Assembly: GCA_030374805.1 (NCBI GenBank)
Contig: JARGSG010000085.1
Location: 124,001 to 188,000 of the forward strand
Source of the DNA: Gracilaria gracilis
Lineage: Eukaryota > Rhodophyta > Florideophyceae > Gracilariales > Gracilariaceae
Length of the DNA stretch: 64,000 nt
Direction of reading: 5' to 3'
The position numbers and the translations under genes are program-made. The notes below the pieces were generated by a model. That model was not told the DNA's origin. It searched no databases and was given only the letters and a program-made list of their open reading frames with translations. Position 1 is the first letter of the stretch, and every line of letters begins with the position of its first letter. Positions 1 through 9,509 of this stretch are shown one piece after another.

Positions 1-701
1 TTCGAATACTGTCGACGGTGATAGGAGTGGCATGGTAGCGACGGTGATGAGAGGGGTGCTTGTTGGACGTGCTGGTGGCGGATCGGAGACGGGAGATGCG
101 TCGAGTGCAGTAGCGACGGTAGCGCAGATAGTCGGCGTGCTTGAGACCGTGTGCGTTCTGGGCGGCGGTGATGTCCGACAGGATTGCGAGCGAGATGGTG
201 GGGTGCTGCTGCTTTGCGCCGTTTCCCGACGTGGCGTCCGCGCTGGCGACGGGCGTCTCGTCCGACGAGACTGCGGCGGCCACCATGTGAGCGACGGGCA
301 ATGACGAGCGGACACTCTGTGTCGCCGATGCCACGGCGAGTTGTTCTTCGTTGCGGCATCTCAAGCGAAAGGCGGCGGATCAGTCAACATTGTTGACTCA
401 ACAATAAGCGATGCGGCGGCTCTTGCTACAGCGCGCAGACGTGGCCGCGTGGCAACACTGTTGAACTGACATGTGCGGTGTCAGCAGTGCACGGGTGGCT
501 GGCGCCGCTGTGATACCGCCCACGTTTGGGGCGCGCGGGACGGCGCACCGCCGCCACGCACCTCGTCATCACTGCGCCCATGCGTCGCTCCACGCGCGCG
601 TATCTTCTCCGCACATACGCCGCGACGCAACTCATGCGCCTCTTCAGCAGGCGCTTCTCGTCTCTCGGCTTCTTTTTGATTCCTGTAGTGCGCGCTCCAC
701 C
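1..701 (+). other. GC-rich 5' flank of the BAR-J gene
   Basis: No gene is recognised here. Short open frames exist but have low-complexity, Arg/Gly-rich translations and no family motif. The stretch probably holds the promoter and leader of the gene starting at 702. The same frame is open back to 471, but the upstream residues are poor in domain-like character and the start context at 702 is far better. Confidence 0.4.
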
Positions 702-3164
702 ATGGACAGCAGCGCTTTTGTCAAGGGCTTCAAGAACATCCGCAACGGCGTTATTCGCACCGCCGAACGCGCTAGCGTCGAAGTGAGGAAGGCTGTGGGC
801 ATTTCCAACATTTCTTTACCAGAGTCCTTTCCCGAGTATGACCATATCTCCGCCGAGTTCAAGGCACAGACCAAGAACCTCGACACCTTGCATCACGACG
901 CCCTGTCCGCGTACGAAGCCATCCAGCGTTCCACCGGCACGGCGTACACGCTTGCCGCAAAGCTTCGCGACTCGCTATCGTCCAATTCCACTGGCCCTCC
1001 GTATCTTGCCGCCGACGCTCTGGTCAATGTACAGGCTTCCATCGTTGATGATGTGCTACCTCGCGTTGAGAGACGCGTCAAGAAGAGGGTGATTGACCCT
1101 ACCAAACTAGAGCTTACGAGAGCTCGTCAGATCAACCACCATATGGAGGAAAGGAAGCGCTGTTACATCGATGCTGCGCGTTATCATGAGCGCGTTTCCG
1201 ACGCTTCTGCATCTCAGGACGACGTTCGAAAGGCAGAAGATAAGATGGCCGAGCTCACGCAGCGCACCAATGAGTTGGTCGCCACCATCTCGGACGCTAT
1301 CAAACGACGTGCCGCCCTCATTGAATCGATTGTTGCTGAGACCATTGAGTTCCAGCGTCGTTTTTACGTCGATTCTTCTCGATGTATGGAGCGTGCTATT
1401 GACGTTATAGGAGCTGAGAAGCTCGCTACCATGCGCGGAGGAAGTGATGAAGCTCCGGAACGTCGCCCTCCCGTCAACGTGACTTCTTCTCAGCCGGAAC
1501 CATCGCACTCGACTCCTCAACCTCCCCCGAGACGCTCTGCCACACTTCCTACACACAGCAGCAGCATATGGAACGAGCTTGACGACGATGATGATGATGA
1601 TGACGATGATGCTGATATCTACAATCAGCAGCGCCCCAAATCTAGCGTGTACACTGACAACATTTTCGATGACCCCGTTCCCTCTCAACCAGCACCTGAC
1701 AGTTCGCGACGCTCCGAACCTGGCTCTGCTTCGGATTCTTCTTCTGGCGTTGCCAATCCATTTGGAAGGGAACGTGGTAACTCCTACCCATCGAATGGAG
1801 TTGGCAAGCGCGAGTCCACTTACCCCAGTGGCGGTGTAGGTCAAAAAGAATCTGTGAGCAGCTATCCGACTGGTGGCTCCCGCACCAGAGACAAGTATCC
1901 CAGTTCCAGGACACGCGCAGCTGCAAAACCCCCTCCAGGACCGACGTCGTCGTTTGCTCCGTCGTCCAGCCGGGAAAGCAATTCTGACAAACCAAAGCCG
2001 CCTCGTCCTGTTCCTGTTGAACCTGAGGCAGACTTGTTAGGTTTCGACACTCCTGTCCCACCAAAGCCCATGCGGTCGAAGAGATCCCCGTCGCCTCCTT
2101 CTTCAACCAACACGGAAGATCTTCTTGATCTTGGTGGTATGCCGGATACGTCATCGAGCCAACGATCGTCCATGCGAAGGAGCGCGTCAGCAACAGCTGT
2201 GGAAGGAGATTTACTGGGTGACCTGGGTGCAGCTCCACAACCCAGACCGCGCTCCTCAACGCAATCTCGGGCGAGGAGGTCATCCCCCCAACAGTCGTTT
2301 TCTGCTCCGACCATGAATGCCACCCCTAAGCCGTCCGCAAAGCCCGCACCTCCTTCGATTTCTAAGGAAGAAGAGCTTTTGCAACGCGAGCAGCTAAAAA
2401 AGAAGCATGAGAGAGAGATTAAAGCCAGAGCAGATGAGAAACTTGCGGCGGTTCGTGAGAGAGAAAGAGCTGATGCCAAAGAACGTGAAGAAAAGGACAA
2501 TTCCCGGTCAGCAGCTGAGAGAAGGATCAATGCCTGGACCGGAAATGAGACTCGTCGAGGAAATCTGCGTGCTCTGCTTGCTTCGTTGGATACGGTGTTG
2601 TACTCCGCTGCAACATGGAAACCAGTGTCTATGGATGTTCTTAAGGAGAATTCGAAAGTGAAAGTCAATTACCATAAAGCGATATTGCAAGTACATCCGG
2701 ACAAAATTTCTTCAAAGAATCTGTCCCCAAGTGACCTTGTACTTGCAGAACTGGTATTTGATGAACTCAAGAACGGCTATGAAGTATGGACAGCTGAATG
2801 TGACGGTAGACCCCCACCACCCGGATCCGTAGGTCCCAGAAATGCGCAGAACCAGAACCCAGGATTTGGTGGTATGAGTGGCATGTCAGGAATGTACAAC
2901 AACATGGGTCGAGCAGGTATGGGAGGTATGGGAAGAGGTGGTATGGGTGGCATGGGCGGAATGGGACGAGGTAACATGGGCATGGGAAACATGGGAAGAG
3001 CTGGCATGGGCTTTATGGGAAGCGGAATGGGCGGAATGGGAATGGGGGGTATGGGGATGGGAGGTCGAGGAATGAATGGTATGGGAATGGGTGGAATGGG
3101 ACGAAGAGGTGGTATGAGTGGTATGTCCCAGAACTACGGTCGGGGAATGAACTCAAAACGATAA
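702..3164 (+). CDS. BAR-domain protein with C-terminal auxilin-like J domain
   Basis: This 820-residue protein probably acts in clathrin vesicle traffic. The first 245 or so residues are long charged helices, starting MDSSAFVKGFKNIRNGVIRT, that resemble an amphiphysin/BAR membrane-bending dimer. A low-complexity Ser/Pro-rich middle follows, with an Asp run near residues 293-303 and several DLLG/DLLDLG patches of the clathrin- or adaptor-binding type. A charged coiled segment spans about 556-606. The C-terminal J-like domain has HPDK near residues 665-668, the motif by which auxilins stimulate Hsc70 to uncoat clathrin. The tail from about 722 is a Gly/Met repeat. The start at 702 has the context CCACCATGG. 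No intron is needed. Auxilins usually carry PTEN-like or no lipid-binding domain, so BAR plus J in one chain is unusual. The BAR call rests on helix pattern; the J-domain call is firmer. Confidence 0.75.
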   Translation: MDSSAFVKGFKNIRNGVIRTAERASVEVRKAVGISNISLPESFPEYDHISAEFKAQTKNLDTLHHDALSAYEAIQRSTGTAYTLAAKLRDSLSSNSTGPPYLAADALVNVQASIVDDVLPRVERRVKKRVIDPTKLELTRARQINHHMEERKRCYIDAARYHERVSDASASQDDVRKAEDKMAELTQRTNELVATISDAIKRRAALIESIVAETIEFQRRFYVDSSRCMERAIDVIGAEKLATMRGGSDEAPERRPPVNVTSSQPEPSHSTPQPPPRRSATLPTHSSSIWNELDDDDDDDDDDADIYNQQRPKSSVYTDNIFDDPVPSQPAPDSSRRSEPGSASDSSSGVANPFGRERGNSYPSNGVGKRESTYPSGGVGQKESVSSYPTGGSRTRDKYPSSRTRAAAKPPPGPTSSFAPSSSRESNSDKPKPPRPVPVEPEADLLGFDTPVPPKPMRSKRSPSPPSSTNTEDLLDLGGMPDTSSSQRSSMRRSASATAVEGDLLGDLGAAPQPRPRSSTQSRARRSSPQQSFSAPTMNATPKPSAKPAPPSISKEEELLQREQLKKKHEREIKARADEKLAAVRERERADAKEREEKDNSRSAAERRINAWTGNETRRGNLRALLASLDTVLYSAATWKPVSMDVLKENSKVKVNYHKAILQVHPDKISSKNLSPSDLVLAELVFDELKNGYEVWTAECDGRPPPPGSVGPRNAQNQNPGFGGMSGMSGMYNNMGRAGMGGMGRGGMGGMGGMGRGNMGMGNMGRAGMGFMGSGMGGMGMGGMGMGGRGMNGMGMGGMGRRGGMSGMSQNYGRGMNSKR

Positions 3165-3516
3165 ACACAATAAGCCTACTTCTACTTCGAAGGTCAAGCT
3201 CTGAACAACGCGAGGCACCGCCACTTGACTCTGACGGGCAAATGTTCATCAGCGCGGCGGAAGCAAATGGATTGGCCTTCCGCGTGGGAAGCTATCGGTT
3301 AGCAAATTTGTTTTGAAGGCATGACGTGTTCAATGCCGATCTTTTAACTACCTAGTTTTTGTCACAAGGTACCGTGTCCTAACTGAGGTTCTCTTTTATA
3401 TACCTTCTCACTACCTGGTGCATCGCCGCGAAATATGAGCTCTCCTGCGTAACTCAGTGGTAAGCCGAAGAATCATAAATAGGTTAGATCAACATGTAAA
3501 ACATGAGTCGAACAAG
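3165..3516. other. Spacer between two convergent genes
   Basis: The 352-base gap separates the stop codons of the BAR-J gene and the lipase gene, so it should hold both 3' UTRs and terminators. A TAACTCAGTGGTAAGC stretch near 3450 looks like a tRNA A box, but no cloverleaf can be drawn. Confidence 0.5.
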
Positions 3517-5784
3517 TCATCGCTTTGATAGACGCAAACGTACCATATGATGCTGGACCGATTTCCCTGACAGCAGATTGTCCCAAAGACGTTGTTCCAT
3601 TTCCAGCAAATCTGAGAGATTAACACATCGTTCATGAAGCACATCAAACACAGATTTGCCATTCTGGTACGGAGAGCTGACCATACCTTCAACCCAATAG
3701 TCGCCTTCATCATTCAAGAGAACAGTCCTACCCGAATGTTTGTATTTACTCACAGCATTTCCTTCAGACACAGAACGCGGCATACGAGAAACAAGATCCT
3801 CATCATTCACAATTCGAAAAGAGTTCGGAACAAGTTCGTTATATCGTCTCGCAAAGTTAATGTTTCCAACCTTTGGAGCTCCATATGACATGCAGCACAC
3901 GTTATCCAAGTTGTACCGAGCAGAAAAGTCTGCAGCCGCTACAATCGCAAGTGCACCTCCAAGAGAATGCCCAGTGAAGTAAATAGAGTAATCTTCTTCC
4001 AGGTTGGAAGTTAGTGATAAAATGTACCGGAGCAAAACCTTCTGCACACTAAAGTACGCCCTGAGAAACCCATAATGTACAGCCATTGCATCGTCAGGGA
4101 TTGAATTAGCTAACTTGGATGTCGGAAGTATGCTTGGTACAAAAGTCTCGAGCCCGACAGTGAGTCCCACCTTCACTGTTAAGTCAATGTCCTCTCCTGG
4201 AACCCATCTTTGGAGGAAGGTTTGTGCATCTGTAAAGAAGTCTCTCCATTTGACTTGCTCAGTTCCTCTGAAAGACACGACCAGATTTTTCTTCTCAACG
4301 TCCCGGTACAGCCAGACCTGAGTGTCCGTGGACATGGACTCAACAAACAACGTCCCCTCCAATTGTTCACTCAGGGTGGTTGTGCTACCAATGATGCGAT
4401 TATCTTCGATCGATTTATACAGTGATGTTACCGCGACAATGAAACGTTTCCAATCCTTTGCTGTTGGCATTGCCCCTCTTGGAAGTTTGGAACGTAACAC
4501 TTCTTTCACAATGTCTCGAACCCCCCGATCCATTCCTTTCAAGTTTTGCTCGTCTTGTTGGTTTTCTTTCTCTACTCTCCAAAATGTTGCCTGAAATGCT
4601 TCCAGCGCTTTCTGTGCTACATCGACGAAGTTCGAAGAATCATCTGAACCCTCAGAAGGTGCGGTCGACGACATTTCTGATGTGCCTGGTGCTTGAATCG
4701 AGTCCATGCCGGCAAACGGTACAAAGCTCACTTGAATTGAAACCATATGCCTTTCTGCCTCTACTTCGCTTGACTTGTTAACCTTTTCATTTGAAAATGG
4801 AAACGAAGGGAACTTCAATCCAAGGTCAGTAGGCCATGAGAATTGCAGGCTGTTGGAGCTCCTATTCTCCTCACTGACAGGAGCAAACAAAAGCTCTTCG
4901 GTGTTCCCATGGACCGTGTCCCCGGTGTCTAGCGCCCTATGCACAATGTCTCGGAGATCTATGCTTGCCGAATGCGTCGGTTTAGCGGATGACGCATAGT
5001 CTTCTCTCGAATTGTACAAGTCGAAAGTTAGTACATCACGAGGTTCTCCACTATCTTCGTGATGATTACGAATACATCGCAGAATCGTGATGTGCTTGAG
5101 TTTTAACAGGTCCAGTGAGATTCCGTCATTGACAGTAGCAGTTAGATAAGCATCATCTATGTCGCCGGTCAGTTGGATCATGAAGAGCCCCGTCGCTGAC
5201 GAAGCTATGAAAGAAGTATCAGGAAACGCAAGATGGTTATACACTTTAGCATCAGGTGCTTCTGGGAGAAAAGAAACGGCAATCTCACGATAGGCAGCTT
5301 CCGAAGGCTCCAAGTACGCACGAAATGCGTAAGCGGCAAGTTGAAGACTTAGAATAGGATCGAATTCCGGGGCCGTCGGTATGGATATGGGGGGCTCGTC
5401 TGGAAATACCAAAGTCTCCTCCAGGAGCTGAAACAGCAAGTCGTTCACAGAAGTAATCAATGAAAGAGTGTGTACAGGAGTATTGGGGTTCCTTGCTAGT
5501 TGCCATAGCTCAGTTATCTGGCTCATTATCTGTACAGCCTTCTCTCTTGAATCAGGAAAGTACTGATAGAAGGCTGTTAAATCCGGTAATGAAGGAAGGG
5601 ATGGTGACGGAATCCCCTTGAATGGGTTGGTTAGAAACTTGGAGGTGTCTGCAGTTTCATTCTGCGAGTCACCGGGGGATGGTTGAGCACAACGTGGGCA
5701 TGTCGACCGAGAGTTTTGGGCAGTGTGGTGAGGACTGAGAAACAAAACGTTTCTGGCAAAGCACGTTCCAGCCCTTTGTTTCAT
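3517..5784 (-). CDS. Class-3 lipase, possibly plastid-targeted
   Basis: This 755-residue protein belongs to the fungal/plant class-3 lipase family (alpha/beta hydrolases acting on acylglycerols or galactolipids). The nucleophile elbow GHSLGG lies near residue 605. Upstream, VVSFRGTEQVKWRDF carries the usual oxyanion-loop RGT. Downstream, RIVNDEDLVSRMPR and YKHSGRTV supply the expected catalytic Asp and His, so the triad looks complete. The first 40 or so residues are rich in Arg, Ser, Cys and Pro and few acids, consistent with a transit peptide, and a long non-conserved region precedes the catalytic core, as in plant plastid lipases (PLIP type). The size and single exon suggest an intact host gene. 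It converges on the BAR-J gene. Plastid location is inferred from composition only. Confidence 0.8.
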   Translation of the reverse strand: MKQRAGTCFARNVLFLSPHHTAQNSRSTCPRCAQPSPGDSQNETADTSKFLTNPFKGIPSPSLPSLPDLTAFYQYFPDSREKAVQIMSQITELWQLARNPNTPVHTLSLITSVNDLLFQLLEETLVFPDEPPISIPTAPEFDPILSLQLAAYAFRAYLEPSEAAYREIAVSFLPEAPDAKVYNHLAFPDTSFIASSATGLFMIQLTGDIDDAYLTATVNDGISLDLLKLKHITILRCIRNHHEDSGEPRDVLTFDLYNSREDYASSAKPTHSASIDLRDIVHRALDTGDTVHGNTEELLFAPVSEENRSSNSLQFSWPTDLGLKFPSFPFSNEKVNKSSEVEAERHMVSIQVSFVPFAGMDSIQAPGTSEMSSTAPSEGSDDSSNFVDVAQKALEAFQATFWRVEKENQQDEQNLKGMDRGVRDIVKEVLRSKLPRGAMPTAKDWKRFIVAVTSLYKSIEDNRIIGSTTTLSEQLEGTLFVESMSTDTQVWLYRDVEKKNLVVSFRGTEQVKWRDFFTDAQTFLQRWVPGEDIDLTVKVGLTVGLETFVPSILPTSKLANSIPDDAMAVHYGFLRAYFSVQKVLLRYILSLTSNLEEDYSIYFTGHSLGGALAIVAAADFSARYNLDNVCCMSYGAPKVGNINFARRYNELVPNSFRIVNDEDLVSRMPRSVSEGNAVSKYKHSGRTVLLNDEGDYWVEGMVSSPYQNGKSVFDVLHERCVNLSDLLEMEQRLWDNLLSGKSVQHHMVRLRLSKR

Positions 5785-6035
5785 GGGAAGGCGTCAGTGT
5801 GCTTCAAGCAAGCAGAGAGTTTACCATGTGGAGTCGAAGAAACAAAGTCTGTTGGAGAAAGATAAGGACACACAGACATCACTTGAAAGCTGCAGAAGAA
5901 ATCACAATTAGCGATTCGCTGCAGATATGGATTCAAAAGGACTTGTGCAAAATCCAAAAAAAAAAAATTGAGCAGAAACCAGTGCGACGTCACCCAGGGA
6001 CAAGGTCGTCAAGTGCGGCACGAACAGGGAAATTA
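5785..6035. other. Upstream region of the lipase gene
   Basis: This stretch should contain the lipase promoter and leader, read to the left. Nothing else is recognised. It ends at the TTA target duplication of the adjoining MITE. Confidence 0.4.
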
Positions 6036-6469
6036 GAGCACCTCCACCGGTAGAGGCAAACGAGTAAAATAGATTTTTGCTGAACTCTCCATCTCCAACG
6101 GGGCGGAAAAAAGAGCAAAATTTTGAACAGGTTCAGATTTGCGAAGCAAATCGACGCGATTTGCTTCGGAAATCTGAACCTGTTCAAAAGACCTGAAACA
6201 AATTAGTATCCACGTGTACGGCACTGAGTAGCTTGACTGACGCTGTTTGCGTCGGCCGGTCGCTCTTTCGTAAACTCCGCATCAAAATCGAATTTTGTGT
6301 TCGTTCCACAGTAGACAGAGAGTGGTTTTCTGTAGGGCTTGCCGGTGGACATAACAGAAATGAGAGCAAAAAAGCAAAACAGCAAGAAAGTGGTAGCCAA
6401 TATATAATCGCCACGTCTGAGACGTTTTGCTTTTTTGATACCAATTCTTCATGCCCGGTGGAGGTGCTC
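6036..6469. mobile_element. 434-bp MITE with TTA target duplications (Harbinger-type)
   Basis: The element begins GAGCACCTCCACCGG and ends with the exact reverse complement CCGGTGGAGGTGCTC, a perfect 15-bp terminal inverted repeat. TTA lies directly outside both ends (6033-6035 and 6470-6472), the 3-bp duplication expected of PIF/Harbinger-type insertion. No coding capacity is evident, so it would be moved in trans. It contains the large hairpin at 6121-6189. Confidence 0.7.
6121..6189. repeat. Hairpin: 32-bp arms, 5-bp loop
   Basis: The left arm starts TTTTGAACAGGTTCAG (6121-6152) and pairs with 6158-6189 with one mismatch around the loop GACGC. It lies inside the MITE and could be a remnant of a nested palindromic element. 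Confidence 0.85.
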
Positions 6470-6567
6470 TTACGGAAGTCCATTTCATGTGTTTGTGAGC
6501 AATCTTCCCGTTACAAGTTGCATAATGTACAACGTGTAAGAAATTATCTCCAAATCTCGGGAGTTAA

Positions 6568-6611
6568 GAGCCATTCCAATACTTTATTTTAGTGTATGGA
6601 AATAGTGTATG
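6568..6611. repeat. Left terminal inverted repeat of the outer element
   Basis: GAGCCATTCCAATACTTT and following bases; pairs with 23259-23303. A related but shorter motif, GGCATTCCAATACTTTG, recurs in the same direction at 6642-6658. Confidence 0.65.
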
Positions 6612-6906
6612 ACCATTTCAGAAGCCAGCCATATGCTATTAGGCATTCCAATACTTTGCCGATAATAAACAGTCAGCGAAATTTAGATACCTCGAAAAAG
6701 TTTAGAACGGTTTAACCCCTGATGCTTTGCGATACATCACTCTGAGCGTCGGCCACCACTAAATCGTAAAAAGTTAGACAACAGTATAAAACAGTAGGTA
6801 CTCACACAAAGCCATTGAAAAGATATTATAAACACAAGCAACGAAGTTTATTTATATCTACAAAATTTTATAACAGCAAACGCAGTAAATTTTAATTAAC
6901 TTCAAC

Positions 6907-7042
6907 TCAGTAGCCTATCATGGCTAACTTTTTCTCTATCACAGCTCTTACACGCTGTGAAATACATTCGTATAGATTTTCCAACATTTCGAAAAAAATG
7001 CCTTCCCATATATCACCAACACGATTGGCAAGTTTTTCTACA
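6907..7042 (-). pseudogene. C-terminal fragment of the split mariner transposase
   Basis: Reading the minus strand from the MULE junction gives HTVEKLANRVGDIWEGI and then LENLYECISQRVRAVIEKK followed by a stop. This is the usual mariner/Tc1 C-terminal signature (compare LYHSMPRRLVSVIESKG in the intact copy near 61 kb). It continues the transposase cut off at 14328. Confidence 0.75.
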
Positions 7043-7051
7043 GTGTGGAAC
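7043..7051. repeat. 9-bp target-site duplication, left copy
   Basis: GTGTGGAAC here and again at 14319-14327 directly outside the MULE ends. Nine bases is the Mutator hallmark. Confidence 0.85.
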
Positions 7052-7300
7052 GGCCTGCGGCGAATCTACGCACCGTAAGTACTGTAAAATTGCTTCCCTA
7101 AAACATCGACTTCTATGTAGAGGTTCTCAACAGAACCTCCACTTCAAAGAAGAGGTTCTTCAAATCCTCCGCGGTTATTTCCAACCCCCCAAATTACCGG
7201 AGCACCCATTTCAAAGATCCTCATTAACCTGTTCTTCTTTCTTGCCACACACCTCTTAAGCTTTGTTAAAACTTTACCCCCGCGCTTTTGCGCCTCTTCC
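7052..7300. repeat. MULE left terminal inverted repeat
   Basis: GGCCTGCGGCGAATCTACGC begins the repeat. It is similar to the reverse complement of 14070-14318 over about 245 bp, including a shared CCACTTCAAAGAAGAGGTTC and GGAGCACCCATTTCAAAGAT. Confidence 0.8.
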
Positions 7301-7410
7301 TCTCTGTGTGCTATCTTTTCGCGCGCTTTTTCAATTATTGGTTCGGTGGTGGCATTGACATTTTTGAAGACCCTTCGTTTTCACCTTTCATCTCCGCTTA
7401 CTGTACCAAA

Positions 7411-7719
7411 ATGATTACTATTTGCGACGAACCCAATCCGTCAGTACAATATGCGCCGCCAAACTTGCTAGACACAATGGAGTATAGCTCCATCGATCCT
7501 CGCAATGAAGACTCCAGTGATGATATTTACGACAACTTTTTGCCCCGCAAGATAGTGGAGAAGGTACAACAAGCTACTCATTCTGGCGAGCGTCATCAAA
7601 CGAACGAAGAGATGCGGAAGATTCGAGCTACGCTAAAATCTGTCTCTTGTTTTCTTCGTTCCGTCGCGGCAGAAACCTCGATTGTTTTTGAGGGACAACA
7701 CTTCTTAGAGGCGATTTGA
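7411..7719 (+). CDS. Short acidic MULE-borne protein or first exon, unknown function
   Basis: About 102 residues beginning MITICDEPNPSVQY. The frame is open from 7288, but the segment before 7411 is hydrophobic and reads like the Phe/Leu-rich translation of the pyrimidine-rich inner terminal repeat, so I prefer the later ATG. The middle is acidic (NEDSSDDIYDNFL) and the end has a helical, hydrophobic stretch (LKSVSCFLRSVAAETS). It matches no family I know. It lies just inside the MULE and is separated from the Ulp1 frame by about 730 bases, so it could be an upstream exon of that gene. Confidence 0.4.
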   Translation: MITICDEPNPSVQYAPPNLLDTMEYSSIDPRNEDSSDDIYDNFLPRKIVEKVQQATHSGERHQTNEEMRKIRATLKSVSCFLRSVAAETSIVFEGQHFLEAI

Positions 7720-8450
7720 GGTACTTAGTTAATTTTCGCATCATGCGTTAGTAGATATATATGAGCTACACCGCTATTAGCGTTTCGCTTCGCTGAGGTA
7801 ATTTGCACACATGTACACGTGGATGTCACGGCTCGAGGCGTTGCTTAGCGGGTGTGAATAGCACACGTGTAGCACAGGTATGCTGGAGGCAGTGCAACCA
7901 GCATTGCTGTATTTACTTAGATATTTTATGGATTATTTTGCCCGGCGCACCCACTGTCAGTGGTGCGCCGAGCTCAGTACTTAGAGGGTTGAGCATCGTT
8001 CCCCCAAGTAAACTGCCCCTTGCTAAGCAAGGGCTTCCGGCTCCAACTATCACGCCTTCGCGGATTGTTCACCTCCAAGTGGAGTGACGACTGCGCTGTT
8101 CACGTATAGTTACCCACCCTTGTGGCACTCAGAGCATAACCACTATTTGTGTGTCTCGTGCCGACCTATTGTCGTATACTCGACCCTGTCTTGGGTGTGC
8201 TTTATTCTCTCTCTCTTTTCCCCCCTCTGGTGGTTCGCTTTGTCCCCTTTTTGGGGTTTTTTTTTTGCCCTGTTCGCAGTGGCCCGTTTCCCACACCTTG
8301 TCGTTGCCGTGCTACCCTCTTTCGAGGACTCATCTCGTGACCGTGTGAACACGTGGATCTCTACCGGCTACTAATCAGCCTCACGCTCCGACGCTTGTCG
8401 TGGTGGTTTGACCTCGTATTTACACCCGGCTTAGCTGTGTCATTCCCGGA
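7720..8450 (+). other. MULE spacer, conserved with the 51-kb remnant
   Basis: No convincing gene. Bases from about 8073 recur in diverged form at 51021-51410, with shared blocks such as ACCACTATTTGTGTGTCT-like and TTACACCCGGCTTAGC. The conservation across two copies marks it as part of the element, probably an intron or leader of the Ulp1 gene. Confidence 0.5.
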
Positions 8451-9170
8451 GTGCTCTATTCGCTGTGCTGCCCTGTCGAGGGGAAAATTCCGAACGTCTT
8501 CGTGAGCTTGCGCTTTTCCCGCCAAAGGCGTTGGTTCACAGTTTTTGGACGAACGGAGCTAAAACATCTCCATGAGCTGAAAGGCTTATTGTTTTATATA
8601 ATCACGGAAAATAATAGTGCTGTAGACTCGAAAGGTCATGTGGGTCCTACATTGCAGTCTTTTTCGAAGAAGTATGAATGGTTCTGTAACGTCATGTTGG
8701 ATGCTGGCATAATGGAGCTCGAGCCCAAGCAAGGTGTAGTTCTCATAACAGCGGAAACTGGATGCCATTTAGGTGCAAATGCAAATGTGTACGCTGGAAA
8801 GTCGCCTCAATCGAGAGTTGAGATACTGAATCGCTTTAAAAGTACCTTCACCCGGAAACTATACATGAGTCCGACTGATATTCATACTGTTGTCGTTCCA
8901 ATCAACATTAACAGCGATCACTGGGGCGCATTTGTCGCTGAACAGGTAGAGGGCGAGAATTGGCGTGTTTATTGGGGTGATAGCTTGCGTACAGAGAGCC
9001 CTAGTAAGTGTCGGGAGCTCATTACTGCAGTGATAGACCAACCCTACAAGAAATTTTTTCATTTTCGTGAGTGCCAGTGGAGCGCATCTTTTGCAGAGTT
9101 CAGCATCCACCTGCACTCGATCTATACGCCGTTCGCGCTCCAAATGGACACCCTTGTCAGGGCAGATTAA
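8451..9170 (+). CDS. Ulp1-like C48 protease, N-terminal and central part
   Basis: The frame encodes the first half of a Ulp1/SENP-type cysteine protease, a fold that cleaves SUMO-like modifiers and is often carried by MULEs. DIHTVVVPININSDHWG holds the catalytic His and VYWGDSLRTE the catalytic Asp. The protein near 63.2 kb has the same blocks (HTVLVPLNLNGNHWG, VYFGDSLRTS), which shows both are one family. Homology stops near 9066; the rest of the frame to 9170 is not conserved. The missing Gln/Cys half lies in the next frame. The gap may be an intron: GTGAGT follows at 9067 and a TTATAG lies at 9459, though joining at these exact sites would not keep phase. Confidence 0.65.
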   Translation: MLYSLCCPVEGKIPNVFVSLRFSRQRRWFTVFGRTELKHLHELKGLLFYIITENNSAVDSKGHVGPTLQSFSKKYEWFCNVMLDAGIMELEPKQGVVLITAETGCHLGANANVYAGKSPQSRVEILNRFKSTFTRKLYMSPTDIHTVVVPININSDHWGAFVAEQVEGENWRVYWGDSLRTESPSKCRELITAVIDQPYKKFFHFRECQWSASFAEFSIHLHSIYTPFALQMDTLVRAD

Positions 9171-9459
9171 TATTTTTAATAGTTTATTTCATTATTGTGA
9201 GTGCGCGTGGAGTGCACTTGGACATCGCGGGGGGCAGACTACGAACAATGTGGGCGCAGAAGGAGTGCAATATGTATCGTTTGCACTCTATATGCGTTCA
9301 ATCCGCTTAGCAAGCGTCTTCCAATTGGACACCACGAAATTAAGCTGCAAACGCAGATTGCGTGCACTCAATATGAAGTCCGTTTGGCATCCATGTATCC
9401 TCCACAAGTGCCGCCCACCCTCAAATTGCACTTCTCTTTCTCCAAAAATTTCTTATAGG
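9067..9459 (+). other. Intron-like interruption with an internal duplication
   Basis: The segment begins GTGAGTGCCAGTGGAGCGCA and repeats a close variant, GTGAGTGCGCGTGGAGTGCA, at about 9197, so roughly 130 bp has been duplicated. It ends in a pyrimidine tract and TTATAG. It interrupts the Ulp1 domain between the Asp and Gln/Cys motifs. Confidence 0.5.
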
Positions 9460-9509
9460 GCCAATCTCTTCCGGGAAAGAGAAAGTGGACTCACGAGACG
9501 CAGAACTAC

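Noticed and set aside
32-396. Two overlapping open frames near the left edge
   Set aside because: Arg/Gly-rich translations from GC-rich DNA, no motif, mutually overlapping.
1107-2668. Long open frames on the minus strand opposite the BAR-J gene
   Set aside because: They shadow a strong coding frame and have no domain; codon structure of the plus frame explains them.
3446-3520. tRNA-like A box (TAACTCAGTGGTAAGC)
   Set aside because: No anticodon arm, T loop or acceptor pairing can be drawn; at most a fragment of a tRNA-derived repeat.
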